Positions 1 to 5,937 are shown, counted from the first letter of the stretch. The stretch: DNA of 5,937 nt from Thiobacillus sp. (GCA_020217265.1 JAIWOS010000057.1:1-5937); one strand, 5' to 3'. Notes: generated from the letters alone by a model not told the origin. Program-made: numbers and translations.

Positions 1-1059
1 CGCCCGCATCGCGCGCCGCACGTCGGCGCGCTGCGCTTCGAGCTTCGCCAGGCCGGCCTGCCAGCCCGCGGCATCGTCGAAATACGGCGCGATCGCCGGC
101 AGGGTTTCCGTGCACAGCACGTCCCAGTCGCGCGCCGGGCCCAGCGCGCCGGCCAGCGTGCGCAGCCCGGCCAGCAATTCGGGCGGCAGCGCGAATTCCC
201 GGCGATACAGCCGCAGCGCGGCACGCAAGCGCCGCAAGGCCACCCGCGCCTGATGCACGTATTCGATGTCGTCCTCCGGTGGCACGGGTCTGACCTCGCC
301 CTGCGCTGCGGCCGGAAGGGAATAGAGCACGCCGGGCAGGTTGGCCTGGAAGTGCGCAAGACAGGCCTGGCAGATCGCCGCGAAGCTGTCTTCCACGCTC
401 ATGGCCGGACCGAGCGCCGCCGCGACCGATTTCAGCGGCGCCGCGCCCTCGCCGCGCGCCAGCCGCGCGCCGCGTTCCGCCTTGCTGAGGTCGAGCGGCA
501 GGCAGTCGAAGCGATGCGCCCACTCGAGCGCCAGGTCGAACAGGGCCCGGGGATCGCCGCTCTTGAGTTCGAGTTCGATTTCACAGATCGGCTCGCGGGC
601 CGCCCCCGCGACGATCTCGCCCACGTCCAGCGCCACCTCGATCGTCGCGCCGTCCGTTCCGCCAAGTTGCCAGGCGGTGCGCTCGAAACGCGTCTCGAAC
701 ACCGGCGCCAGCCGGTCGCGCAGTTTGGCCGGCACGCGTTCGCGCGCGTCGGCGGGAAAGCGCGCCCAGTCCACCTCGCCGCGCGGCACCGGCATTTCGA
801 ATTCGGCCCGCCGCGACAGGCCTCCCTGCCGTTCGCCCTCGGTCTTCAGGGTTTGCAGCCAGCGCCGGCCGTCCCGGCGCAGGCGCAGCGCCACGCCGCG
901 CCCGCTCAACTCGAACTCCGGGGTGTCCAGATAGCGCGTGAGCAGGTGCCGAACCTGCGGCTGCGCCCGCCGCCGCGCCATCATCGTGCGAAACGCGCTG
1001 GCGTGCGCAGGCGACAATTGCAGCTTGAGCTCGATTTCCTGCGGAACCGGGGTTGTCAT
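1..1059 (-). CDS. CYTH-CHAD domain protein (inorganic triphosphatase-like, polyphosphate-associated), 3' end cut by window
   Basis: Reading leftward from the ATG at 1059, 353 codons stay open to base 1, so the C-terminus is missing; family members of this type are around 500 residues. Seen: the CYTH signature ExExK at E8, E10 and K12 near the N-terminus, then ALRLRR (57-62), TLK (70-72), RAEFE (84-88), IEVALDVGEI (140-149) and EIELELKSG (160-168). These charged beta-strands line the triphosphate tunnel of the fold. From about residue 220 a CHAD domain begins, with the conserved histidine/arginine helix HQARVALRRLRAALR (269-283) and later LGPARDWDVL (306-315). CYTH-CHAD proteins such as E. coli YgiF hydrolyse inorganic triphosphate, and CHAD domains bind polyphosphate granules; both are family knowledge. 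The gene is divergent from ppk1, which supports a role in polyphosphate metabolism. The start has no strong Shine-Dalgarno sequence. Domain identity is secure; the exact enzymatic substrate is inferred. Confidence 0.92.
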   Translation of the reverse strand, partial: MTTPVPQEIELKLQLSPAHASAFRTMMARRRAQPQVRHLLTRYLDTPEFELSGRGVALRLRRDGRRWLQTLKTEGERQGGLSRRAEFEMPVPRGEVDWARFPADARERVPAKLRDRLAPVFETRFERTAWQLGGTDGATIEVALDVGEIVAGAAREPICEIELELKSGDPRALFDLALEWAHRFDCLPLDLSKAERGARLARGEGAAPLKSVAAALGPAMSVEDSFAAICQACLAHFQANLPGVLYSLPAAAQGEVRPVPPEDDIEYVHQARVALRRLRAALRLYRREFALPPELLAGLRTLAGALGPARDWDVLCTETLPAIAPYFDDAAGWQAGLAKLEAQRADVRRAMRA

Positions 1060-1070
1060 ATTTCTGTCAT
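1053..1070 (+). promoter_or_regulatory. Pho box (PhoB operator) upstream of ppk1
   Basis: TTGTCATATTTCTGTCAT consists of two 7-base half-sites, TTGTCAT (1053-1059) and CTGTCAT (1064-1070), separated by the AT-rich spacer ATTT. The period is exactly 11 bp. The PhoB consensus is CTGTCAT-(A/T-rich 4)-CTGTCA(T/C), so only the first base of the first half-site deviates. The direct repeat points toward ppk1, whose ATG lies 99 bases beyond it. The site also covers the start codon (1057-1059) of the divergent CYTH-CHAD gene. I infer activation of ppk1 under phosphate limitation; the effect on the CYTH-CHAD gene could be activation or block. Confidence 0.8.
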
Positions 1071-1091
1071 GTGGCGAGAAAACGCTGCGCT

Positions 1092-1097
1092 TATCAT
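1092..1097 (+). promoter_or_regulatory. candidate -10 element for ppk1
   Basis: TATCAT matches the sigma-70 -10 hexamer at five of six positions and is the best such element between the Pho box and ppk1. No good -35 lies 16-18 bases upstream, as expected for an activator-dependent promoter. The gap from the end of the Pho box is 21 bases. In classical E. coli Pho promoters such as phoA and pstS it is about 10 bases, so this one is one 11-bp turn further away. That makes the assignment tentative. Confidence 0.4.
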
Positions 1098-1169
1098 TGC
1101 GGAAGATACTGACGTGAAAACACTTTACCGCTTTCGAACTTTCCCTGACCACCTCGACCGGCGCCAGCC

Positions 1170-3239
1170 ATGACGCTCCCCAGCCCCGACACCCTCATCA
1201 ATCGCGAACTCGGCATTCTCGCCTTCCAGAAGCGCGTGCTCGCGCAGGCCGAGGATCCGGACATGCCACTGCTGGAGCGCCTGAAGTTCCTCTGCATCGT
1301 GTCGTCGAACATGGACGAGTTCTTCGAGGTGCGCGTGGCCGGCCTGCTTGAGCAGATACGCGCGCAGTCGACCCAGCGCTCGCCCGACGGCCTGACGCCG
1401 AAGCAGCAGTACCGCGCCGTCTCCGACGCGGCGCACGCGCTGGTCGCGCGGCAGTACGAACTCCTCAACGGCGAGGTGATTCCGGCGCTCGCCGGGCACG
1501 GCATCCATTTCCTCCGCCGCACCCACTGGAACGAGGCGCAGGCTGCCTGGATCCGCGACTATTTTCACCGCGAGCTGATGCCGGTGCTGACGCCCGTGGG
1601 GCTCGACCCCTCGCACCCCTTCCCGCGCGTGCTCAACAAGAGCCTCAACTTCGCGGTCGAACTGTCGGGCCGCGACGCCTTCGGCCGTTCGTCCGGCGCG
1701 GCCGTGGTGCAGGCGCCGCGCGCGCTGCCGCGCGTGATCCGCATGCCCGAGGACATCGCCGGGGCCGAATACGGCTTTGTCTTCCTGTCGTCGATCCTGC
1801 ACGCGCACGTGGGCGAGCTGTTCGCCGGCATGACGGTGGAAGGCTGCTACCAGTTCCGCGTCACGCGCAATTCCGATCTCTTCGTCGACGAGGAGGAAAA
1901 CAAGAACCTGCGCGAAACGCTCGCTGGCGAGCTGCCACAGCGCCACTTCGGCGCCGCGGTGCGGCTGGAAGTGGCGGACAACTGTTCGGAATCGATGGCC
2001 AATTTCCTGCTCGAACAGTTCGAGCTCGACCGCGACGCGCTCTACCAGGTGCACGGCCCGGTGAACCTGGTGCGCCTGATGCAGGTGCCCGACTGGGTCG
2101 ACCGCCCCGAACTCAAGTTCACCCCGTTCAAGCCCGCCCTGCCTGCGCGGCTGGCCAAAAAGGAAAAGCTCTTCGACGAGATCAGGAAGGGCGACATCCT
2201 GCTCCACCACCCCTTCGAATCCTTCCAGCCGGTGATCGACTTCATCGAAGAAGCCGCCGCCGACCCCAGCGTGGTGGCGATCCGCCAGACCGTCTACCGC
2301 ACCGGCACCGATTCCAAGCTGATGCAGGCGCTGATCCGCGCGGCGCAGTCGGGCAAGGAAGTCACCGTGGTGGTCGAACTCCTGGCGCGCTTCGACGAGG
2401 ACACCAACATCAACTGGGCGCAGCGGCTCGAACAGGTGGGCGCGCACGTCGTCTACGGCGTGGTCGGCCACAAGACGCACGCCAAGCTCGCGCTGGTCAT
2501 CCGCCGCGAGGACGGCCAGCTCAGGCGCTACGCGCACCTGGGCACCGGCAACTACCACGCGCGCACCGCCCGGCTTTACACCGACTTCGGCCTGCTCACC
2601 TGCCACGAAGAGCTCACGCAGGACGTGAACCAGCTCTTCACCCAGATCACGGGCCTGGGCAAGGCCGGCAAGATGAAACGGCTGTGGCAGTCGCCGTTCA
2701 CCCTGCACGGCGAAATCATGGCCGCGATCGAACGCGAAGCGGAAAACGTGCGCGCCGGCAAGCCCGCCGCCATCGTCGCCAAGATGAACGCGCTGCTCGA
2801 ACCGCACGTCATCGCCGCGCTCTACGCCGCCAGCCAGGCCGGGGTGAAGATCGATCTCATCATTCGCGGCGTGTGCGCGCTGCGCCCCGGCATTGCCGGG
2901 CTGTCGGACAACATCCGCGTGCGCTCGGTCGTCGGCCGCTTTCTCGAACACTCGCGCATCTTCTATTTCAAGAACGCCGATGGCGAAGAACTGGTCTACC
3001 TGTCGTCGGCCGACTGGATGGACCGCAACTTCTTCCGCCGCATCGAAACCTGCTTTCCCGTCCTCAACCCCAAGCTGAAAAAGCGCGTTATCAACGAGGG
3101 ACTCAAGCCCTACCTGCGCGACAACGTCCAGGCCTGGGAAATGCTGTCCGACGGCAGCTACCGTCGCAAGGCCAGCCGGCGCGCCCAGCCCTATTGCGCG
3201 CAGTCCGATCTGCTGGCGCTGTATGCCAGGCAGAAATAG
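1170..3239 (+). CDS. ppk1: polyphosphate kinase 1 (PPK1)
   Basis: This 689-residue protein is close to the E. coli enzyme (688 residues). It reversibly transfers the ATP gamma-phosphate to a growing polyphosphate chain. Seen: the N-terminal domain with NRELGILAF (11-19) and SSNMDEFFEVRVAG (45-58), where N47 corresponds to the ATP-contacting N45 of E. coli; then the head domain; then two phospholipase-D-like catalytic domains. Active-site residues are all present with a constant +2 offset from E. coli: R377 in TVYRTGTDSKL, R407 in ELLARFDED, the autophosphorylated H437 in GHKTHAKLAL, and H594 in GRFLEHSRIFYF. The protein should be active. Start: ATG 1170 is the first usable start because an in-frame TGA lies at 1146-1148; there is no clear Shine-Dalgarno, so initiation may be weak. 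It is divergent from a CYTH-CHAD gene and preceded by a Pho box, consistent with phosphate-starvation control. No convincing intrinsic terminator follows it. Confidence 0.98.
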   Translation: MTLPSPDTLINRELGILAFQKRVLAQAEDPDMPLLERLKFLCIVSSNMDEFFEVRVAGLLEQIRAQSTQRSPDGLTPKQQYRAVSDAAHALVARQYELLNGEVIPALAGHGIHFLRRTHWNEAQAAWIRDYFHRELMPVLTPVGLDPSHPFPRVLNKSLNFAVELSGRDAFGRSSGAAVVQAPRALPRVIRMPEDIAGAEYGFVFLSSILHAHVGELFAGMTVEGCYQFRVTRNSDLFVDEEENKNLRETLAGELPQRHFGAAVRLEVADNCSESMANFLLEQFELDRDALYQVHGPVNLVRLMQVPDWVDRPELKFTPFKPALPARLAKKEKLFDEIRKGDILLHHPFESFQPVIDFIEEAAADPSVVAIRQTVYRTGTDSKLMQALIRAAQSGKEVTVVVELLARFDEDTNINWAQRLEQVGAHVVYGVVGHKTHAKLALVIRREDGQLRRYAHLGTGNYHARTARLYTDFGLLTCHEELTQDVNQLFTQITGLGKAGKMKRLWQSPFTLHGEIMAAIEREAENVRAGKPAAIVAKMNALLEPHVIAALYAASQAGVKIDLIIRGVCALRPGIAGLSDNIRVRSVVGRFLEHSRIFYFKNADGEELVYLSSADWMDRNFFRRIETCFPVLNPKLKKRVINEGLKPYLRDNVQAWEMLSDGSYRRKASRRAQPYCAQSDLLALYARQK

Positions 3240-3253
3240 GCCCGCACCGGGGG

Positions 3254-3281
3254 CTTGAAACGCCCCGCCACGCCCCCATTT
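3254..3281 (+). promoter_or_regulatory. sigma-32 (RpoH) heat-shock promoter of htpG
   Basis: The -35 element CTTGAAA (3254-3260) and -10 element CCCCATTT (3274-3281) match the sigma-32 consensus CTTGAAA / CCCCATNT at every defined position. They are separated by 13 bases, within the usual 11-16. Transcription would start near 3287, giving a leader of about 30 bases before the htpG ATG at 3319. htpG belongs to the heat-shock regulon in E. coli, so site and gene agree. The promoter lies entirely in the gap after the ppk1 stop codon, so htpG can be driven without ppk1. Confidence 0.88.
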
Positions 3282-3305
3282 CCCGACCACCTTGTTCGTA
3301 TTCTC

Positions 3306-3310
3306 GGGAG
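3306..3310 (+). promoter_or_regulatory. ribosome binding site fixing the htpG start
   Basis: GGGAG lies 8 bases before the ATG at 3319. This selects 3319 over an in-frame TTG at 3292, which has no comparable site, would lie only a few bases after the predicted transcription start, and would add nine residues foreign to the family. Confidence 0.8.
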
Positions 3311-3318
3311 ATTCCGGC

Positions 3319-5214
3319 ATGTCCGCCACCAAAGAAACCCTGGGTTTCCAGGCCGAAGTCAAACAGCTTCTGCAGTTGATGATCCACTCCTTGTATTCCA
3401 ACAAGGACATCTTCCTGCGCGAACTCATCTCCAACGCCTCCGACGCCGCCGACAAGCTGCGCTTCGAGGCGCTGTCCGACCCGGCACTGTTCGAGAACGA
3501 CCCCGACCTCAAGATCCGCATCGCCTTCGACCGCGAGGCGCGCACGCTCACCATCAGCGACAACGGCATCGGCATGAGCCGGCAGGAAGTCATCGAACAC
3601 ATCGGCACCATCGCCAAATCCGGCACGCGCGAATTCTTCAGCAAGCTTTCCGGCGACCAGAAGAAGGACGCCGCGCTGATCGGCCAGTTCGGCGTGGGCT
3701 TCTACTCCGCCTTCATCGTGGCGGACCGCGTGACGCTCACCACCCGCCGCGCGGGCCTCACCGCCGAACACGGCGTGCGCTGGGAATCGGAAGGCGCCGG
3801 CGACTACACGCTGGAGACGGTGGACAAGCCCGCGCGCGGCACGGAAATCGTGCTGCACCTGCGTGAAGGCGAAGACGAGTTCCTCTCCGACTGGAAAATC
3901 AAGTCGGTCATCCGCACCTACTCCGATCACATCACCCTGCCCATCGTGATGAAGAAAACGGAGTGGAAAGACGGCGTCGAAGTCCCCACCGAGGAAGATG
4001 AAACCGTCAACAAGGCCTCCGCGCTGTGGGCGCGCAGCAAGAAGGACATCAGCGACGACGAATACAAGGCCTTCTACAAGCACGTCGCGCACGACTACGA
4101 CGACCCGCTCGCCTGGACGCACAACCGCGTCGAAGGCAAGCAGGACTACACCTCGCTGCTCTACGTGCCGTCGCACGCGCCTTTCGACTTGTACGACCGC
4201 GAGAAGCGCCACGGCATCAAGCTCTACGTGCGCCGCGTGTTCATCATGGACGACGCCGAACAGCTCATGCCGCAATACCTGCGCTTCGTGCGCGGGGTGA
4301 TCGACTCGGCCGACCTGCCCTTGAACGTCTCGCGCGAGATCCTGCAATCGAGCAAGGACATCGAGGCGATCAAGTCCGGCTCGGTGAAAAAGGTGCTGGG
4401 CCTGCTGGAAGAGCTGGCCGAGAAAGAGCCCGAAAAATACGCCAGCTTCTGGAAGGAATTCGGCCGGGTGATGAAGGAAGGCCCGGGCGAGGACTTCGCC
4501 AACAAGGAACGCATCGCCGGGCTGTTGCGCTTCGCCAGCACGCACACCGACACCGACGCGCAGGTCGTGTCGCTGAAAGACTACGTGAGCCGCATGAAGG
4601 ACGGCCAGACCGCCATCTACTATGTCACCGCCGACAGCTTCGCCGCCGCGAAGCACAGCCCGCATCTCGAAATCTTCCGCAAGAAAGGCATCGAAGTGCT
4701 GCTGCTGTCCGACCGCGTGGACGAATGGCTGGTGTCCAACCTCACCGAGTTCGACGGCAAGCCGCTGAAATCCGTCGCCAAGGGCGCGCTCGACCTCGGC
4801 ACGCTCGAAGACGAAGCCGAGAAAACCGCGCAGAAAGAAGCAGAGGAAAGCCTCAAGCCGCTGGTCGAACGCATCAAGGCCGTGCTCGGCGAGCGCGTGA
4901 AAGACGTGCGCGTCACCCACCGCCTCACCGACTCGCCGGCCTGCCTCGTCACCGGCGAAGGCGACATGAGCGCCAACCTCGAACGCCTGCTGAAGGCCGC
5001 CGGGCAGGCCGCTCCGACCGTCAAGCCGGTGCTGGAGATCAACCCGACACACAGCCTCGTCACCCGCATGAACGCCGAGACGGACGAAACCCGCTTCGCC
5101 GACTGGGCCCATCTGGTGTTCGATCAGGCACTCCTCGCCGAAGGCGGCCAGCTCGACGACCCGGCGAGTTTCGTGCGGCGGCTGAACGGTTTGCTGGCGA
5201 TGCTGCCGGGCTGA
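3319..5214 (+). CDS. htpG: molecular chaperone HtpG (bacterial Hsp90)
   Basis: This 631-residue protein is near the 624 of E. coli HtpG. It is a cytosolic ATP-dependent homodimeric chaperone that remodels client proteins, partly handing over to the DnaK system. Seen: the N-terminal GHKL ATPase domain (about 1-235), with [14 protein letters not shown] (35-48) carrying catalytic E35 and Mg/ATP residue N39, DNGIGM (81-86) contacting adenine through D81, and the glycine lid motif [11 protein letters not shown] (122-132). The middle domain carries [10 protein letters not shown] (334-343), with R339 corresponding to the ATP-sensing arginine of the family. The C-terminal dimerisation domain includes the family motif LEINPTH and ends LLAMLPG; the eukaryotic MEEVD tail is absent, as usual in bacteria. 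Every key residue is intact. The start is set by the GGGAG site. A consensus sigma-32 promoter sits directly upstream; ppk1 ends 79 bases before the start codon, so read-through from ppk1 is possible in addition. Confidence 0.98.
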   Translation: MSATKETLGFQAEVKQLLQLMIHSLYSNKDIFLRELISNASDAADKLRFEALSDPALFENDPDLKIRIAFDREARTLTISDNGIGMSRQEVIEHIGTIAKSGTREFFSKLSGDQKKDAALIGQFGVGFYSAFIVADRVTLTTRRAGLTAEHGVRWESEGAGDYTLETVDKPARGTEIVLHLREGEDEFLSDWKIKSVIRTYSDHITLPIVMKKTEWKDGVEVPTEEDETVNKASALWARSKKDISDDEYKAFYKHVAHDYDDPLAWTHNRVEGKQDYTSLLYVPSHAPFDLYDREKRHGIKLYVRRVFIMDDAEQLMPQYLRFVRGVIDSADLPLNVSREILQSSKDIEAIKSGSVKKVLGLLEELAEKEPEKYASFWKEFGRVMKEGPGEDFANKERIAGLLRFASTHTDTDAQVVSLKDYVSRMKDGQTAIYYVTADSFAAAKHSPHLEIFRKKGIEVLLLSDRVDEWLVSNLTEFDGKPLKSVAKGALDLGTLEDEAEKTAQKEAEESLKPLVERIKAVLGERVKDVRVTHRLTDSPACLVTGEGDMSANLERLLKAAGQAAPTVKPVLEINPTHSLVTRMNAETDETRFADWAHLVFDQALLAEGGQLDDPASFVRRLNGLLAMLPG

Positions 5215-5220
5215 TCCCCG

Positions 5221-5242
5221 GTCGCGTGCTCAGGCACGCGGC
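5221..5242. terminator. candidate bidirectional terminator hairpin between htpG and the toxin gene
   Basis: CGCGTGC (5223-5229) and GCACGCG (5234-5240) are perfect complements around the 4-base loop TCAG. A T-G wobble and one more G-C pair extend the stem to 9 bp. The structure begins 7 bases after the htpG stop, and its loop contains the stop codon of the convergent toxin gene. Location and strength fit a shared terminator, but neither side has a T-run, so it is not a textbook intrinsic terminator and could instead act only as an RNA-stabilising end. Confidence 0.45.
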
Positions 5243-5634
5243 GCGAGAGACTCCCGCAGCCAGGCGGCGAGTGTGGCTTCGTCCCACTCGCCAGCCGCCA
5301 CATTGAGCATTGCGAGTACACATTCCGCATCGCTCGCGGTCAGTTCGTGGCCGCTCAGCAGCAGGAACACTTCCATCGCCACGAACGCCGTGCGCTTGTT
5401 GCCGTCGATGAAGGGATGGTTCTTGGCGAGCGCCACGGCATACGACGACGCCAGCGCCGCGACATCGGGCGTTTCGCAGGCCGCCAGATTCACCGGATGC
5501 TCCAGCGCAGACTCGAACAGCCCTTCGTCGCGGAACCCCGCCGCCCCGCCGTGCTCGGCCAGCTGTTCGTCGTGCGCCGCAATCAGCACTGCGCGGTCGA
5601 GCCAGACCCAGCCTTTGGCTGGATTCGAACTCAC
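5230..5634 (-). CDS. doc: Doc-type (death-on-curing, Fic-fold) toxin of a type II toxin-antitoxin pair
   Basis: The 134-residue protein is close in size to phage P1 Doc (126). Seen: the N-terminal WVWLDRAVLIAAHDEQLAEHG (positions 9-29), with family residues around HDEQL; the FRDEGLFESALEHP segment (34-47); and the active-site loop HPFIDGNKRTA at 73-83. The loop carries the Doc form HxFx(D/N)xNKR (H73, F75, D77, N79, K80, R81) rather than the HPFxxGNGR of AMP-transferring Fic proteins. P1 Doc phosphorylates elongation factor EF-Tu and stops translation; the same activity is inferred here. The start is GTG 5634, which overlaps the antitoxin stop by 4 bases (GTGA). With only GAG as a weak Shine-Dalgarno, translation is probably coupled to the antitoxin. 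The motif is intact, so the toxin should be active. Convergent with htpG. Confidence 0.9.
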   Translation of the reverse strand: MSSNPAKGWVWLDRAVLIAAHDEQLAEHGGAAGFRDEGLFESALEHPVNLAACETPDVAALASSYAVALAKNHPFIDGNKRTAFVAMEVFLLLSGHELTASDAECVLAMLNVAAGEWDEATLAAWLRESLAPRA

Positions 5635-5855
5635 TTAGCCAGCTCGTGCAACACTGCGCGGCGTTTTTTCATGACCGCGCGCGCCGCTTCCATCTGGCTT
5701 TCAAAGGCCGGATCGTAGGGCGTCACCGCCAGCCCGTCCGGCGTCTCGGTCACAAACACCGTATCGCCTTTTTCCAGCTTCAGCCGTGCCAGCACCTCCT
5801 TGGGCAGGATCAGGCCGACCGAATTGCCGATCTGGGTGAGTTTGAGGGCGTGCAT
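5631..5855 (-). CDS. AbrB/SpoVT/MazE-type antitoxin of the Doc toxin
   Basis: This 74-residue protein has an N-terminal swapped-hairpin DNA-binding domain (about 3-47) with the characteristic TQIGNSVGLILPKEVL (7-22) followed by LKLEKGDTVFV (25-35). Such proteins dimerise, bind their own promoter and neutralise the partner toxin. The charged C-terminal tail (about 48-74, with AARAVMKKRRAVLHELAK) looks helical and is the likely toxin-binding part. The start ATG 5855 is preceded by GGAG (5865-5862 on this strand) at 6 bases, a good site. The stop overlaps the toxin start by 4 bases, giving the usual antitoxin-first order. Canonical P1 Doc is paired with a Phd-fold antitoxin; here the antitoxin fold is of the MazE/AbrB class. 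Autoregulation through the upstream palindrome is inferred. Confidence 0.9.
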   Translation of the reverse strand: MHALKLTQIGNSVGLILPKEVLARLKLEKGDTVFVTETPDGLAVTPYDPAFESQMEAARAVMKKRRAVLHELAK

Positions 5856-5867
5856 GACAGGCTCCGT

Positions 5868-5890
5868 TTGTTATAACGATTGTTATATTA
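5868..5890 (-). promoter_or_regulatory. promoter-operator of the antitoxin-toxin operon
   Basis: This very AT-rich patch in GC-rich surroundings contains a perfect 6-bp inverted repeat, TATAAC-GATT-GTTATA (5872-5887), overlapping a direct repeat of TTGTTATA (5868-5875 and 5880-5887, 12-bp period). On the minus strand it gives two -10-like TATAAC hexamers (5887-5882 and 5875-5870); the upstream one allows a start near 5875 and a short leader carrying the GGAG site. A palindrome coinciding with the -10 is what an autorepressing AbrB/MazE-type antitoxin would bind. No -35 consensus is found: that position falls in the G-run. Confidence 0.65.
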
Positions 5891-5894
5891 GGCC

Positions 5895-5911
5895 GGGGGG
5901 GGGGGGGGGGG
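5895..5911. repeat. homopolymer run of 17 G
   Basis: Seventeen consecutive G on the plus strand (C on the strand of the toxin-antitoxin operon). It starts 8 bases upstream of the operator palindrome and would occupy the -35 and part of the spacer of the antitoxin promoter. Tracts of this length slip during replication and are also error-prone in sequencing and assembly, so the true length is uncertain. Confidence 0.85.
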
Positions 5912-5937
5912 CGCATAAGGCCGGGAAAGGAAGGAAC
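5912..5937. other. window end without a recognised gene
   Basis: These 26 bases show no coding signal I can support. TAAGGCCGGG (5916-5925) nearly repeats TTAGGCCGGG (5888-5897), so an 8-base copy of AGGCCGGG flanks the G-run on each side. The purine-rich end, AAAGGAAGGAAC, could be a ribosome binding site of a rightward gene beyond the window, but this cannot be decided here. Confidence 0.3.

Noticed and set aside
253..1173. Plus-strand open frame of 306 codons over the CYTH-CHAD region
   Set aside because: The minus strand encodes a full set of CYTH and CHAD motifs; the plus frame is arginine/alanine-rich without recognisable domains.
3249..3277. GGGGGC...GCCCCC inverted repeat as a ppk1 terminator
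   Set aside because: Stem of only 6 bp with a 17-base loop and no T-run; the bases are better explained as the two elements of the sigma-32 promoter.
3287..3318. RNA thermometer (ROSE or fourU type) in the htpG leader
   Set aside because: The leader is only about 30 bases; the best pairing around the GGGAG site is a 3-bp stem (GGA with TCC), too weak to hide the ribosome binding site.
3292..3318. TTG start giving a nine-residue longer HtpG
   Set aside because: No ribosome binding site at that position, and the extra residues do not belong to the family; ATG 3319 has GGGAG at 8 bases.
1125..3644. Long open frame (about 839 codons) on the minus strand opposite ppk1
   Set aside because: It runs antisense to a complete PPK1 with all catalytic residues, crosses the htpG promoter, resembles no family and has the arginine/valine/histidine-rich composition of a GC-driven shadow frame.
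3103..5112. Long open frame (about 669 codons) on the minus strand opposite htpG
   Set aside because: Shadow of htpG caused by high GC at third codon positions; no recognisable domain.
5646..5876. Plus-strand small open frame over the antitoxin gene
   Set aside because: Antisense shadow of a well-recognised AbrB/MazE-type antitoxin, without family resemblance.

Overview
The window looks like chromosomal DNA of a GC-rich betaproteobacterium (Rhodocyclales/Nitrosomonadales-like; this is inferred from protein character and base composition, and I cannot name the genus). It is densely coding. It holds five genes: the start of a polyphosphate-binding CYTH-CHAD protein (minus strand, cut by the window edge), polyphosphate kinase ppk1 (plus), the Hsp90 chaperone htpG (plus), and a small toxin-antitoxin operon (minus) made of a Doc/Fic-type toxin and an AbrB/MazE-type antitoxin. 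No gene-free stretch exceeds about 110 bases. I see no tRNA, rRNA, CRISPR array or insertion sequence.

Region 1-1169 is a divergent pair. The CYTH-CHAD gene reads leftward from 1059 and ppk1 reads rightward from 1170. The 110-base gap and the first bases of the leftward gene carry a near-perfect PhoB operator (Pho box, 1053-1070), two heptamers 11 bp apart. It is oriented toward ppk1 and overlaps the start codon of the CYTH-CHAD gene. This makes a small polyphosphate module: PPK1 makes the polymer, the CHAD protein is expected to bind it, and phosphate starvation probably controls at least ppk1.

Region 3240-5214 is the htpG unit. The 79-base gap after ppk1 holds a consensus heat-shock (sigma-32) promoter, CTTGAAA-N13-CCCCATTT, followed by a good ribosome binding site and the htpG start at 3319. 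htpG can therefore be induced by heat independently of ppk1.

Region 5215-5937 holds the toxin-antitoxin operon, convergent with htpG. A strong hairpin sits between the two stop regions. The antitoxin and toxin genes overlap by 4 bases (GTGA). An AT-rich palindrome just upstream of the antitoxin is the probable promoter-operator for autoregulation. Directly behind it lies an uninterrupted run of 17 G, in the place where the -35 element should be. This is either a slippery, possibly phase-variable tract or a sequence artefact.
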